Shown: positions 16,726 to 26,759 of the stretch, piece after piece
Layout of the letters: each line of letters opens with the position of its first letter
How positions within the stretch are numbered: the first letter of the stretch is position 1
Source: an uncultured Saprospiraceae bacterium
GTDB taxonomy: Bacteria > Bacteroidota > Bacteroidia > Chitinophagales > Saprospiraceae
NCBI GenBank assembly: GCA_943788055.1
Contig: CALSOU010000009.1
Span: 62,001 to 126,000 of the forward strand
DNA: 64,000 nucleotides
Direction of reading: 5' to 3'
Translations under genes and position numbers: made by a program
Notes under the pieces: model-generated
What the model saw: only the letters and a program-made list of their open reading frames with translations
Told to the model about the DNA's origin: nothing
The model's database searches: none

Positions 16726-17940
16726 CTACTTAAAAGCATTGATTCCAGTAACATCCATACCGGTAATCAACAAGTGAATATCATGTGTACCCTCATATGT
16801 TAGTACTGTCTCTAAATTCATCATGTGACGCATAATCGGATATTCATTCGTAATACCCATACCACCGTGAATCTGTCTAGCTTCTCTTGCTATCTCAAGC
16901 GCCATATGGACATTATTTCTCTTCGCCATTGAAATCTGAGCAGGTGTTGCTTTCCCATCGTTTGCTAAAGTTCCTAGTCTCCAAGTTAATAATTGTGCCT
17001 TTGTAATCTCTGTGATCATTTCAGCCAACTTCTTTTGAGTCAACTGAAATCCACCGATAGGCTTTCCAAATTGCTCACGTTCAAGTGAATATCTAAGAGC
17101 TGAATCATAACAATCCAACGCTGCACCTATCGCTCCCCATGCAATTCCATAACGAGCTTTGCTCAAGCAAGATAAAGGCCCTTTCAGTCCTTTTACGTTG
17201 GGCAGAATATTAGCTTTAGGAACTCGAACATCTTCGAAAACCAGTTCACCAGTGATCGATGCTCTCAAAGACCATTTTCCATGAATTTCAGGTGCGGAAA
17301 AACCTTTCATACCCTTTTCAACTATAACGCCCCGAATAGCTCCTTCTTCGTCTTTAGCCCATACAACAGCAATATCTGCTACAGGTGAATTGGTAATCCA
17401 CATTTTGGCACCATTTAATATGACATGATCCCCATCATCTTTGATGTTAGTAACCATTCCACTAGGATTACTTCCGTGATCGGGCTCTGTCAAACCAAAA
17501 CATCCTATGAACTCTCCCGAACCTAGTTTTGGTAGATATTTCCTCTTTTGTTCTTCTGAACCAAAACGATAAATAGGATACATTACCAACGATCCTTGAA
17601 CTGATGCCATAGATCTCACACCAGAATCTCCCCTTTCAAGCTCTTGCATGATGACGCCATAAGCGATCTCATCCATTCCTCCTCCTCCATACTCTTCAGG
17701 AATAGATGGGCCAAAAGCTCCAATATCAGCTAATCCCTTAAATAGGTGGTAAGGACATTCAGCTCGATTACTGTAATCTTCAATTATTGGGGATACTTCC
17801 TTTTTAACCCAGTCTCTCACGGCATCTCTTGCCAATAAGTGATCTTCAGATAACAGAGCATCTACTCCGTAATAATCGTGACCTTGATATTGATCCGTTT
17901 TTTGGGAAATATGTTTCGTTTCAGTTACTGTCTGACTCAT
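16726..17940 (-). CDS. gcdH: Glutaryl-CoA dehydrogenase-like acyl-CoA dehydrogenase
   Basis: An FAD-dependent acyl-CoA dehydrogenase of 404 residues, probably oxidising and decarboxylating glutaryl-CoA to crotonyl-CoA in lysine/tryptophan degradation. Landmarks: GCFGLTEPDHGSNPSG (FAD and substrate contacts), KMWITNSPVADIAVVW, RQIHGGMGITNEYPIMRHM, and the catalytic Glu in LTYEGTHDIHLL. The N-terminal DALLSEDHLLARDAVRDWV helix and the LSCLSKARYGIAWG block are typical of the glutaryl-CoA group. It is transcribed divergently from fabF and starts with ATG at 17940. Confidence 0.85.
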   Translation of the reverse strand: MSQTVTETKHISQKTDQYQGHDYYGVDALLSEDHLLARDAVRDWVKKEVSPIIEDYSNRAECPYHLFKGLADIGAFGPSIPEEYGGGGMDEIAYGVIMQELERGDSGVRSMASVQGSLVMYPIYRFGSEEQKRKYLPKLGSGEFIGCFGLTEPDHGSNPSGMVTNIKDDGDHVILNGAKMWITNSPVADIAVVWAKDEEGAIRGVIVEKGMKGFSAPEIHGKWSLRASITGELVFEDVRVPKANILPNVKGLKGPLSCLSKARYGIAWGAIGAALDCYDSALRYSLEREQFGKPIGGFQLTQKKLAEMITEITKAQLLTWRLGTLANDGKATPAQISMAKRNNVHMALEIAREARQIHGGMGITNEYPIMRHMMNLETVLTYEGTHDIHLLITGMDVTGINAFK

Positions 17941-17956
17941 TTGTTAGGTTTTTTTG

Positions 17957-17964
17957 CAAAAGTA
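17957..17964 (-). promoter_or_regulatory. -7 box candidate for the acyl-CoA dehydrogenase
   Basis: TACTTTTG on the minus strand matches TAnnTTTG and lies 17 nt before the ATG. The nearest TTG upstream is about 31 nt away, too far for a normal -33 box. Confidence 0.4.
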
Positions 17965-18126
17965 ATAAAAGCCTTCTCTGATTTAGCTAATTTAACAATG
18001 AAAAAACGATCAAACTGTAGGTAAGATTGTACTATTTCTACCAAAACCAGGACGATCGTCAAAACTTTCATATTCATTAAACATGTAAACCTTAATATGG
18101 TTAAATGACAAGTCTTCAAAAAATAC

Positions 18127-18159
18127 CTTGCGGTCATTATATATAATTCCTTATTTTTG
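18127..18159 (+). promoter_or_regulatory. Promoter of fabF-rnc
   Basis: CTTG at 18127-18130 and TATTTTTG at 18152-18159, 21 nt apart, fit the Bacteroidota -33/-7 pattern. The ATG of fabF is 24 nt downstream. Confidence 0.55.
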
Positions 18160-18182
18160 CTGACTTATACTAATTAAGATTT

Positions 18183-19427
18183 ATGAAAAGAGTAGTTGTT
18201 ACGGGATTAGGAGCGCTTACGCCGATTGGAAATGATGTAGAAACATACCGAGCTGGATTAAAATCCGGGGCCTGCGGAGCTAATATGATTACACACTTTG
18301 ATGCATCGCAATTCAAAACGCGATTCGCATGTGAAATAAAGGATTTTGAACCAGAAAAGTACGTTGATCGAAAAGAAATGCGTCGAATGGATCCCTTTTG
18401 TCAATATGCTATGTACACAGCTGGTCAAGCAATTGAGGACTCTGGTATTGATGTTGAAAATCTAGAAGATCCATATCGCGCAGGTGTTATCTGGGCAAGT
18501 GGTATTGGAGGATTCTATACCATGGAAACAGAAATAGATGAGGAAGCTCGCAGAGATGGGCCTCCACGCTATTCTCCTTTTTTGATTCCAAAACTGATTT
18601 CAGATATTGCCCCAGGTCATATCTCTATGAAATTTGGCTTCAAAGGTGTCAATTACGGTACTGTTTCTGCCTGTGCATCATCCAATCACTCAATTGGAAA
18701 TGCTGTCGACTATATAAGAATGGGGAAAGCTGATGTCATTATCACAGGTGGATCAGAAGCTGCAGTCACGAAAGCTGGTGTAGGAGGATTTTCTTCTATG
18801 AAAGCAATGAGTGAACGAAACGATGATTGTACTACCGCTTCAAGACCTTTCGATTTGGATCGAGATGGTTTTGTTTTAGGTGAAGGTGCAGGTGCCTTAA
18901 TACTTGAGGAGTACGAACACGCGAAAAGAAGAGGAGCAAAAATATACGCTGAAGTTGTTGCTGTAGCATATACAGCTGATGCATATCACATGACAGCTCC
19001 ACATCCAGAAGGCCTTTCAGTTGCAAAAGTCATGGAACTTGCCTTGGCTGAAGCTGGAATGACACCTGAAGACATTGATTATATTAATGTACACGGAACA
19101 TCTACACCTCTAGGAGATATAGCAGAGGTTAAGGCCATACAAAAAGTCTTTGGAGAGTCAGTTTATGACCTAAATATTAGTTCTACAAAATCTATGACGG
19201 GACATCTACTTGGAGCAGCAGGAGCAGTAGAAGCAATTGCTGGAATCTGTGCGCTACAAGATCAATTTGTTCCACCAACGATCAACCATTTTACGGATGA
19301 TCCAGCATTTGATGAAAAAATCAACTTTACGTTTAATGAGGCTCAAGACCGCAAGGTAAGAGCAGTCTTGAGTAATACCTTTGGATTTGGAGGGCACAAT
19401 GCCTCTCTAATCTTCAAGAACTTGTAA
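18183..19427 (+). CDS. fabF: 3-oxoacyl-[acyl-carrier-protein] synthase II
   Basis: Condenses malonyl-ACP with acyl-ACP to elongate fatty acids in the cytoplasm. At 414 residues it is full length. The catalytic Cys164 lies in VSACASSNHS, and the two His lie in INVHGTSTPLGD and TKSMTGHLLGAAGA. The N-terminal RVVVTGLGALTPIGND and C-terminal LSNTFGFGGHNA blocks are typical. rnc follows 15 bp downstream, the common Bacteroidota pairing. The acpP gene that usually precedes fabF is not here; it lies at 31741 on the same strand. Confidence 0.97.
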   Translation: MKRVVVTGLGALTPIGNDVETYRAGLKSGACGANMITHFDASQFKTRFACEIKDFEPEKYVDRKEMRRMDPFCQYAMYTAGQAIEDSGIDVENLEDPYRAGVIWASGIGGFYTMETEIDEEARRDGPPRYSPFLIPKLISDIAPGHISMKFGFKGVNYGTVSACASSNHSIGNAVDYIRMGKADVIITGGSEAAVTKAGVGGFSSMKAMSERNDDCTTASRPFDLDRDGFVLGEGAGALILEEYEHAKRRGAKIYAEVVAVAYTADAYHMTAPHPEGLSVAKVMELALAEAGMTPEDIDYINVHGTSTPLGDIAEVKAIQKVFGESVYDLNISSTKSMTGHLLGAAGAVEAIAGICALQDQFVPPTINHFTDDPAFDEKINFTFNEAQDRKVRAVLSNTFGFGGHNASLIFKNL

Positions 19428-19442
19428 TCGTAAGAGTACCGT

Positions 19443-20186
19443 ATGTTTAATAAGATAAGGAGGTTCTATAATTTTTATATTTCACCAGACAAACAACTGG
19501 CTAGAAAGATAAGCCAAGTTGTTGGTATTACTCCGGCAAGACTTCATCTCTACAAATTAGCTTTTTGGCATAAATCCATGAATGGTGAAGGAGAAAAAGA
19601 TGGTAATAACGAGCGTCTTGAATTTCTTGGTGATGCCATTTTATCTACGATAGTTGCAGACTATTTGTATAAAAAATACCCAACAAAGAATGAAGGCTTC
19701 ATGACCAAAATGAGATCTAAGATTGTCAAAAGAAAATCACTTAATGATATCGCTGCCAAAATGGGTTTAGACCTCATTCTTACTGATTATTCAATGGGTA
19801 AGATGTCATCAACGATGCTTGGCAATGCCTTAGAAGCTTTAATCGGAGCCATCTATCTAGAATGCGGTTACGATGAGACCAAAAAATATGTAATTACCTA
19901 TATCATGCGCAAGTATTTGGACATACATAAGCTTGAAGAAAAGGATGATAATTTCAAAAGTAGACTTCTTGAATGGTGTCAAAAGAACAATAAGTCAGTT
20001 GATTATAAAATGGTAGAAAAATTCAAATCTGAAAAACGCGATCGATTTCGAATTGCTGTTCTGATTGACGGAGAACACATGGGACAAGCTGAGGATTACA
20101 ATAAAAAAGCTGCTGAGCAATTGGCTTCAAAGTTTGCGATCTTCAAACTTGGATTTGATCAAGAGGAATCAGAACAACATAGCTAA
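19443..20186 (+). CDS. rnc: Ribonuclease III
   Basis: Cleaves double-stranded RNA in rRNA and mRNA processing. The 247-residue protein has the RNase III signature NERLEFLGDAIL with the metal-binding Glu and Asp, a second acidic cluster in LGNALEALIGAIYLE, and a C-terminal double-stranded-RNA-binding domain from about 165 (FKSRLLEWCQKNNKSV to EQLASKFA). It is translated 15 bp after fabF, and the following membrane hydrolase starts 12 bp later, so the three genes look like one operon. Confidence 0.96.
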   Translation: MFNKIRRFYNFYISPDKQLARKISQVVGITPARLHLYKLAFWHKSMNGEGEKDGNNERLEFLGDAILSTIVADYLYKKYPTKNEGFMTKMRSKIVKRKSLNDIAAKMGLDLILTDYSMGKMSSTMLGNALEALIGAIYLECGYDETKKYVITYIMRKYLDIHKLEEKDDNFKSRLLEWCQKNNKSVDYKMVEKFKSEKRDRFRIAVLIDGEHMGQAEDYNKKAAEQLASKFAIFKLGFDQEESEQHS

Positions 20187-20198
20187 AATTCGGAGAAC

Positions 20199-21425
20199 AT
20201 GGATTCACTGACTCAAATAGTACTTGGTGCCTCCATGGGAGAAGCTGTAGCAGGTAAGAAGATTGGCAATCGAGCAATGGTTTGGGGAGCTATTGCAGGC
20301 ACAATTCCAGATTTAGACGTATTTGGCGGTGTTTTTGGCATGTCTCCAGAAGATAGTCTTGCCTTTCATCGCGGTATTTCACATTCGATTTTCTTTGCCG
20401 TTTTAGCACCTCTATTACTTGCACTTTATACCCATTGGTTCTATAAGAATCAACACCATAAATCAACTGGTCTTAAGTGGTCAACAACAATTGCGGGAAT
20501 CCTTTTTATGATTTTTTGCGGAGCCATTATCAATTTTATCCCATACGTTGCTACTCAAAGTATCTCCTTTTTGACTCTCGCAATCGTTCTCGGATTGATT
20601 GCGTTTCTGTCCTATCGTCTCATTACTCGGTACACCACTCAAGAACAGGAAAATGTTGACATGCGCTATTGGAGGTGGTATTTGCTATTTTTTGTGGCAA
20701 TTTTGACACATCCAATTCTAGATTGCTGCACAAATTATGGGACTCAACTTTTCCAACCTTTTTCAGATGTTCGACTTGCATGGAATAATATCTCTGTGGC
20801 AGATCCACTTTACACGCTTCCATTTTTAGTACTTCTTATAATTGCAGCAACACGAAAGAACTCCAACAAATGGAGAAGCTATCTCAATTATGCTGCTTTT
20901 GGTTGGAGCATGCTTTACATGATGTGGACCGTTAGAAATAAGCAGATCGTTGATCAAGTGTTTGAAGATAGTTTGCAAAACTCTTCTATTGAGTATTCTA
21001 GGTGTATGACCACTCCAAGTATATTGAACAATGTTCTATGGCATTGCATAGCAGAAGGAGATGATGAGTATTACGACGGCTACTATTCTTTACTTGATAA
21101 AGAACCCAAGGTTAAATTGCAAACAATCAAAAAGAATCACGAGCTTATAAGCAATTACGATGATAAACGCGTAAAGACTTTGGTCTGGTTTAGTAACGGG
21201 TATTATAATGTGATGGATGCCGGGGGTGACACACTACATGTTAATGATCTCAGGTATGGTGCTCAGATTGGATTGTCCTCCGACGATCCAGACGCCTATA
21301 TTTTTCCATTTAAGATATACCCTCAAGGAACTGCGTATGTCTTGAAAGAGGATCAGAGAGACCCTCCCCCTGGAGGCATGGATGAGTTCTGGAATACCTT
21401 GTGGACTCGAGTTGCAGGTATATAA
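20199..21425 (+). CDS. Membrane-bound metal-dependent hydrolase (YdjM/DUF457 family)
   Basis: A 408-residue inner-membrane protein. The N-terminus has the family signature: MDSLTQIVLGASMGEAV, GTIPDLDVFGG and HRGISHSIFFA, with His and Asp residues likely to bind metal, and a later THPILDCCTNYG block. About six hydrophobic segments lie in the first 265 residues. The C-terminal 140 residues are soluble, with many aromatic and charged residues, and are of unknown function. YdjM-like proteins are linked to membrane stress in E. coli, but the reaction is unknown. It is the last gene of the fabF-rnc unit. Confidence 0.8.
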   Translation: MDSLTQIVLGASMGEAVAGKKIGNRAMVWGAIAGTIPDLDVFGGVFGMSPEDSLAFHRGISHSIFFAVLAPLLLALYTHWFYKNQHHKSTGLKWSTTIAGILFMIFCGAIINFIPYVATQSISFLTLAIVLGLIAFLSYRLITRYTTQEQENVDMRYWRWYLLFFVAILTHPILDCCTNYGTQLFQPFSDVRLAWNNISVADPLYTLPFLVLLIIAATRKNSNKWRSYLNYAAFGWSMLYMMWTVRNKQIVDQVFEDSLQNSSIEYSRCMTTPSILNNVLWHCIAEGDDEYYDGYYSLLDKEPKVKLQTIKKNHELISNYDDKRVKTLVWFSNGYYNVMDAGGDTLHVNDLRYGAQIGLSSDDPDAYIFPFKIYPQGTAYVLKEDQRDPPPGGMDEFWNTLWTRVAGI

Positions 21426-21429
21426 AAAA

Positions 21430-21463
21430 GTGTCCTGGAAAACTCCAAGACACTGTCGCTTTT
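21430..21463 (+). terminator. Hairpin after the fabF operon
   Basis: GTGTCCTGGA (21430-21439) pairs with TCCAAGACAC (21444-21453) with one mismatch, followed by CTTTT. A flanking A-run at 21424-21429 makes it usable from the opposite strand too. Confidence 0.5.
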
Positions 21464-21654
21464 ATTAGTTAGTTTAAGCTATTTCTTCTTTCAGTCATGC
21501 TCGATCTCGCACAACATAAGTAAACCCATCGGCTAAGCGAATTTTCTAAATTCTTATAGGTGAATGTGATGCATCCCGACGACTTAGTCGATCCAAGACA
21601 AACATTAATCTTTTTCGCATTGTAAGTGGACTCTTATCTAACCAAATCAGGTTT

Positions 21655-24600
21655 TTAGCGGATTAATGTAACATCTCCAGTAAAGATTTGATAACTGTCA
21701 TCTATAAATACAACTTTAGCTAAATAAGTATATACTCCAAGACTGGCTTCTTTTTCATTAAATTTTCCATCCCAAGACGAATTTGGGTCATTTGGATTCA
21801 AGTTTTGACCAAAAAACACTTGATTTCCCCAACGATCAAAAATCTGCAAGGATTCGATTTGTTGAATTTGACTGTCTGAGGCGAACACCGTAAAGAAATC
21901 ATTGATTCCATCTCTATTTGGTGAAAATATATTTGGGATAAAAATTTCTACATCTTCGACTCTAATCTGGATCGTAGCAGAAACAACACATCCATTTACG
22001 TCTGTAATCGTTATGCTGTATGAATTATTTGATGAGCCAGTTATAACAGGATTTAAGCAAGTGCTGCAATCTAGGTTTTCTGAGGGTGTCCATACGATTT
22101 GGGCGATTTGACTTTCGTCAATATTGGTTTCTACCTCGATTTGAAATTCTACACCTATGTCAAGAGTGATTTGATTGGCTAAAGTCACATACAATTCTTC
22201 AAATTCATTCAATTCAAATTCTTCACTAAATTCACAGCCATTAATATCCTGGATATACACAGTGTGAATTCCAGGCTCTAACTGATCAAAAAAGACTGCG
22301 GTGGTGAAATTGTCGTTTTGATCGACTGCATATTGATATGGTTCTGTTCCTCCAATAATGGTTGTAATTTCTATGGATCCAAAATCAGGAAAAAGACAAT
22401 CTGCTTCGGTAATACTATATTCTATTGTATTAGGACCTTCAATCTGATTAATTTCAATAAAGGAAGAATACATGCAGCCATTTTGCGGGTTAGCAGTCGT
22501 CAATAGATATGTACCGGGTTCATCTACGGTTATATTCGAGTTAGCACTTGTAAAATTATTTGGTCCTTCCCATTCGTACGTCCAATCTGCCTCTCCATTC
22601 AATACAAATATATTTGTATTACTACTGGTACATGGTATGTCTTCACCTTCCAGTGAAAATAATGGAGTAATAGTATCTATGGTTACTTCCAAGGATTGGC
22701 TAGTTTCGCAACCGTCTGCATTTAGCAGACTGAGTGAATAAGTACCTGCTTCATCGATGACAGGATTTGATTCGGAAGAGGTGAAATTATTTGGTCCTTG
22801 CCATTCTATACTTACCTCGGAATTGTCACTGGAATAGTTGAGAGGCAAAGATGGATTATTACAGTCTAGCAAAACATCGAAAACTTCAAACACTGGTGCA
22901 GAAGTATCTGCTGTAACTTCGATGAACTCTATTGTTTTACAGCCATTAAGACCTGTTACGGTTATCGTGTATTCTCCTGGATCAGTAATAGAGGGATTTG
23001 TGATGGAAGAGCTAAATCCATTCGGTCCTTCCCAATCTATCATCCCATTTGGACTCAATACTTCAACTTGCAATTCACCTGTAGGGCTTTGGCAATTAAT
23101 AGAGTCTACAAGGCTTACCAGAATTTCAGGAGGTATTGAGTCCTGTAGGATTTGGATTGAATCTATAGTTGTACAAGAATTATCTCCAGTAATGCTTACT
23201 AAATAAATGCCACCCTCATTCACGATTGGATTGTTCAAACTTGAATTAAAACCATTGGGGCCCGCCCATTCGTAGGTATAATCCAGGGAATCCAACATAT
23301 TGAGTATGGCGGTACTTTCGACAGTACAATTTAGAAGATCAGCTTCCAGCATTGATTGAGGAAGGAGTGTGTCCACCTCAATTGTAATAGACTGAGAAGC
23401 AATGCAACCATTACTCGACGTAATGGTTATATAATATTGCCCTGCCTGATTTGTTATGGTGTCGTTATTACTGGATGAAAAGCCATTCGGCCCTTCCCAG
23501 GTATAAACAACAGTAGCGTCAGGTGAATTTGCTATCAGGTTGGCATTTAGGTTGGTGCAATTAATATCGTTATACGCTAGTGTTAGCTCCGGCACAACTG
23601 TATCATTGAAAACTTCAATGAATGAGGAGTCTTGACAGGTATTGATGCCCGTGGCAATTACCTGATAGATACCTGGTTCAAATACGGTGGGGTTGTCACT
23701 ATTTGAAGTGAACCCATTTGGTCCTTCCCAAGAGAATTGTAGGGTTGAATCAGAATATGTGTTTTGAATCTGTACATTTCCACTTAGGCAGGAAATTGTA
23801 TCAACTTCGAGACCAAAGACCGGCAGATTAGTGCTTTCAATTAATACTAAAGAATCGATTACTACACAACCATTCTGAGCGGTAGCTGTGAGGATGTACG
23901 TACCGGCTTCATCTACAAGCGGCATGGAATCTGAGCTTGAAAATCCATTGGGGCCTTGCCATGAAAAGCTCAATGAATCACCAGAGCTGACTAAATTTAG
24001 CGGGAGTTCACTTATAGTGCAATTCAATGTATCATTTTCCAGCTGAACTTGAGGAACGTTTTCATCGGAAAATACTTCAACGTCGATAGAATTAGTGCAT
24101 CCATTTTCCGCAGTAACCTCTAAAGTATACGTGCCTGATATGGAAGCATCTGGATACTGTTCGTTGGAATTAAATCCATTAGGTCCTGTCCAAAAGTAGC
24201 TCACTTCTTCATCTGAATCCCCAAAGAGTTGAATGGATGGAGTATTACAAGATAATGTGTCCCCATTTGCATAGATACTTGGCATTTCAATATCAATGTT
24301 CACTAATGCCGTATCGGAGGAAAGGCATCCAGCAGCAGTAACAAGGGTTAATTCATATATTCCGGGATTATTAATCATTGGAGATTGTTCCGTTGAGAAA
24401 AATCCATTTGGTCCTGTCCATTCATATTCCACACCAGGAAGGTCACTTTCGCCCGTTATCTGAATAATAACATTGTTGCAATTCAAAGAACCTCCTGTAG
24501 CTGTAGGAGTGGCAATTTCAAGATCACCTATCACAGTGACTATATCTGTACTAAAACATCCGTTCCCACTGTCAAAAACCAATATAATATAATCACCAGC

Positions 24601-26406
24601 CTCTGAAACAACTGGGTTTTGCTCATTGGATTCAAATCCATTAGGTCCTGTCCAGCTATAGCTAATATCAATTCCCTCACTGGATCCTGATCCATCTAGA
24701 AAATTTAAATTTCCATCACATACTAAACTAATATCATCACCGGCATCAGATATAGGAACTTCCGTATCTTCAAGAACTTGCACAATAAACGGATCCGAGA
24801 CACAAGTCAAAAGACCTTCTTGTTGAACAACGCTAAGTATATAAATGCCAGGTTCTGTTACCCAGGGTGATTGGTCTGTGGACGTAAATCCATTTGGGCC
24901 TTCCCAGTAGTAAAATATTCCAGGTCCATTGGACGAAAATGATCCATCAATTTGGACTGTAAATACATTGCACGTAAGTAAATCTGAAGGTGGAAGAGCA
25001 ATCGCAATAGGATCTAAAACTAACAAATCAACATTTATAACACTATCACAACCATTTTGCGATTCCAGAAAGACCTGATATTCGCCTGTTTGACAAAATT
25101 GCTGACCTCCAACAAATATGCAATCTCCATCACAAATAATGTCCTGTGGTAAATCAGTGGTATATGCTTCTACTACTTCTAATTCAGTATATACGATACT
25201 ATCGCACCCATTTCCTGCTGAATATACATCTGTATATAAACCAGAGGTGGTTTGAAAAGCACCTTCAGCATAATAGCTCTGGCCATCACAAATAGTTACC
25301 GAATCGATTTGCTCGACTCCATGTGGATAAATGGGTGGGCTAGGGCACACAAACTGATTATTAACGGCCCCTCCTGTACTTGCAGTAAAGCCATAATAGG
25401 CTAGACTTGATCCGTTAAAACAATTATTGATGACGTCAAAGCTACCATTATGGATTAACGTTCCTTCAAATAAGACCTGGTAAATATTGCCAGATGGATC
25501 CCAATTGAAGGTGATTTCAAAATATTCGTTTGTTTCTATATTTCCTCCATTGATCGAAACAGGGGCTGAAATAGAATTGTTTTGATTCATATCCCCATTA
25601 ATATTGACACTAGAATGATCAAAAGGGGGATCAACACCTCCATTCACGTAGGTGTCAAATTCGATAATTAATGAATTTGGTATCGTTCCTGCACCAATTT
25701 CGCCTCCCCCTACTCCACAAGTCGCTGTGCTATTGGCTTGATAGACCATGCAAATGCCATCAGCGCCTGAATCAGAAGCGCCAAAATTCATGGTCACAGT
25801 TTGTGAAAATACCTCACTAAAATCTACTTGTTCTGGATACCAGGCACAGCCAAGTTGACCGGGCAAGTCAGTTGTTAATTGGATACATTCATCTGATATG
25901 TAATTTGCATTATTTGTCAATTCAAATAAAGGAGCGGTTAAATCCTCTTCAGTTACTCTAATTTCAAAGGTTCCATTTGGTCCACCATTTTCTGCCCATA
26001 TTCGAATGAAATAGGTGGCGTTTGGAACTAAATCATCAAATGAAGTGATGGGCATGTCTGTATTCCCGCATATATCATCTTCTACACAACTCAATAAGCT
26101 TAAATTGAAACAGGGACCTTCATAAATAGCCATCGCGGCATTAGCAAGTGTTCCAGCAATGGTAGCAATATATAATTTCCCGTTTGCTGTACTTTGGACC
26201 TCAAACCAGATATCTGTTCCAACATAATTTCCACATCCTGGATCTGATTCTGGTGAATTAGAATTGTCGATATTTGAATACGTTTCAAATGCCGTCATAT
26301 CATTTGCTAATACTGTAGCACTGCATGGAGTATCCCCGCCGTACACATTGATCGAAATACAAGATAATCCTATGAAGAAAAAGAATCTATGGAAACGCTG
26401 AATCAT
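21655..26406 (-). CDS. Giant T9SS-exported adhesin: L-type lectin domain, eleven Ig-like repeats, type B sorting domain
   Basis: A 1583-residue surface protein. In order: signal peptide (1-23); a PPC-like domain (about 24-155); an L-type (legume-type) lectin domain (about 160-355; QLGCAWYPEQVDF, LIIEFDTYVNG, FEITFNWDPSGN); two short segments with paired Cys (360-465); eleven repeats of about 78 residues (about 465-1330), each with an LxC strand, a W-x-GPNGF (or GPNNF) loop and an NGC-type end; one SprB-like repeat (about 1345-1420); and a CHU_C/type B gliding-associated domain (NIFSPNRDGINDFF, FDRWGNQVFF, SLGVYTYLAKV). The Cys pairs in each repeat suggest disulphide-linked beta-sandwiches. 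It should be exported by the T9SS and held at the surface, possibly via a PorP/SprF partner such as the one at 45703. Ligand unknown. Confidence 0.88.
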   Translation of the reverse strand: MIQRFHRFFFFIGLSCISINVYGGDTPCSATVLANDMTAFETYSNIDNSNSPESDPGCGNYVGTDIWFEVQSTANGKLYIATIAGTLANAAMAIYEGPCFNLSLLSCVEDDICGNTDMPITSFDDLVPNATYFIRIWAENGGPNGTFEIRVTEEDLTAPLFELTNNANYISDECIQLTTDLPGQLGCAWYPEQVDFSEVFSQTVTMNFGASDSGADGICMVYQANSTATCGVGGGEIGAGTIPNSLIIEFDTYVNGGVDPPFDHSSVNINGDMNQNNSISAPVSINGGNIETNEYFEITFNWDPSGNIYQVLFEGTLIHNGSFDVINNCFNGSSLAYYGFTASTGGAVNNQFVCPSPPIYPHGVEQIDSVTICDGQSYYAEGAFQTTSGLYTDVYSAGNGCDSIVYTELEVVEAYTTDLPQDIICDGDCIFVGGQQFCQTGEYQVFLESQNGCDSVINVDLLVLDPIAIALPPSDLLTCNVFTVQIDGSFSSNGPGIFYYWEGPNGFTSTDQSPWVTEPGIYILSVVQQEGLLTCVSDPFIVQVLEDTEVPISDAGDDISLVCDGNLNFLDGSGSSEGIDISYSWTGPNGFESNEQNPVVSEAGDYIILVFDSGNGCFSTDIVTVIGDLEIATPTATGGSLNCNNVIIQITGESDLPGVEYEWTGPNGFFSTEQSPMINNPGIYELTLVTAAGCLSSDTALVNIDIEMPSIYANGDTLSCNTPSIQLFGDSDEEVSYFWTGPNGFNSNEQYPDASISGTYTLEVTAENGCTNSIDVEVFSDENVPQVQLENDTLNCTISELPLNLVSSGDSLSFSWQGPNGFSSSDSMPLVDEAGTYILTATAQNGCVVIDSLVLIESTNLPVFGLEVDTISCLSGNVQIQNTYSDSTLQFSWEGPNGFTSNSDNPTVFEPGIYQVIATGINTCQDSSFIEVFNDTVVPELTLAYNDINCTNLNANLIANSPDATVVYTWEGPNGFSSSNNDTITNQAGQYYITITSSNGCIASQSITIEVDTLLPQSMLEADLLNCTVESTAILNMLDSLDYTYEWAGPNGFNSSLNNPIVNEGGIYLVSITGDNSCTTIDSIQILQDSIPPEILVSLVDSINCQSPTGELQVEVLSPNGMIDWEGPNGFSSSITNPSITDPGEYTITVTGLNGCKTIEFIEVTADTSAPVFEVFDVLLDCNNPSLPLNYSSDNSEVSIEWQGPNNFTSSESNPVIDEAGTYSLSLLNADGCETSQSLEVTIDTITPLFSLEGEDIPCTSSNTNIFVLNGEADWTYEWEGPNNFTSANSNITVDEPGTYLLTTANPQNGCMYSSFIEINQIEGPNTIEYSITEADCLFPDFGSIEITTIIGGTEPYQYAVDQNDNFTTAVFFDQLEPGIHTVYIQDINGCEFSEEFELNEFEELYVTLANQITLDIGVEFQIEVETNIDESQIAQIVWTPSENLDCSTCLNPVITGSSNNSYSITITDVNGCVVSATIQIRVEDVEIFIPNIFSPNRDGINDFFTVFASDSQIQQIESLQIFDRWGNQVFFGQNLNPNDPNSSWDGKFNEKEASLGVYTYLAKVVFIDDSYQIFTGDVTLIR

Positions 26407-26495
26407 GAGTAATGATGTGTCTAAAAGTAATATTCTATAATCAATTTCTAAAAATAATAAAATTAGCCTTACTAAAAATTCTTTACGAATAACTT

Positions 26496-26684
26496 CTAGC
26501 GCAAAAGTGTGAAAGATCCTTGAATGATCTGTTCTTTTCCATCTGACAGAGTGATTTTTCCAACATACGTGTAGACTCCTCTAAAAGCAGGAGTATTACT
26601 GAAAATCCGATCCCATTGGGTGTTTATATCATTTGGGCTTGTATTCTCGACAATAAATACACAATTTTCCCACCAATCGAACAA
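26496..26684 (-). pseudogene. Decayed remnant of a second type B sorting domain
   Basis: The last 62 codons of a CHU_C-type domain with no gene body. It reads FDWWENCVF where the family has FDRWGN-VF, then NTSPNDINTQWDRIFSN, GVYTYVGKITLSDG and a final QGSFTLLR. The Arg-to-Trp and Gly-to-Glu changes hit the most conserved residues, and the open frame upstream is not recognisable as coding. The only start is TTG. It lies 90 bp upstream of the adhesin gene on the same strand, so it is probably the tail of a former paralogue. Confidence 0.7.
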
Positions 26685-26726
26685 GCAAAAGAGAGCCTGA
26701 AACGTAGGGACCCTGATAGGGAGACG

Positions 26727-26759
26727 CCCAAAAACAAAAAAATAGTCTTACAGAAATAG
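26727..26759 (+). pseudogene. Orphan 3' tail of a type A sorting-domain gene
   Basis: The frame reading KNKKIVLQK-stop is identical to the last nine codons of the BspA-like gene at 29416, but nothing recognisable as a type A domain precedes it: the DNA upstream belongs to the opposite-strand type B remnant. It forms the start of the left 100-bp direct repeat. Confidence 0.65.
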
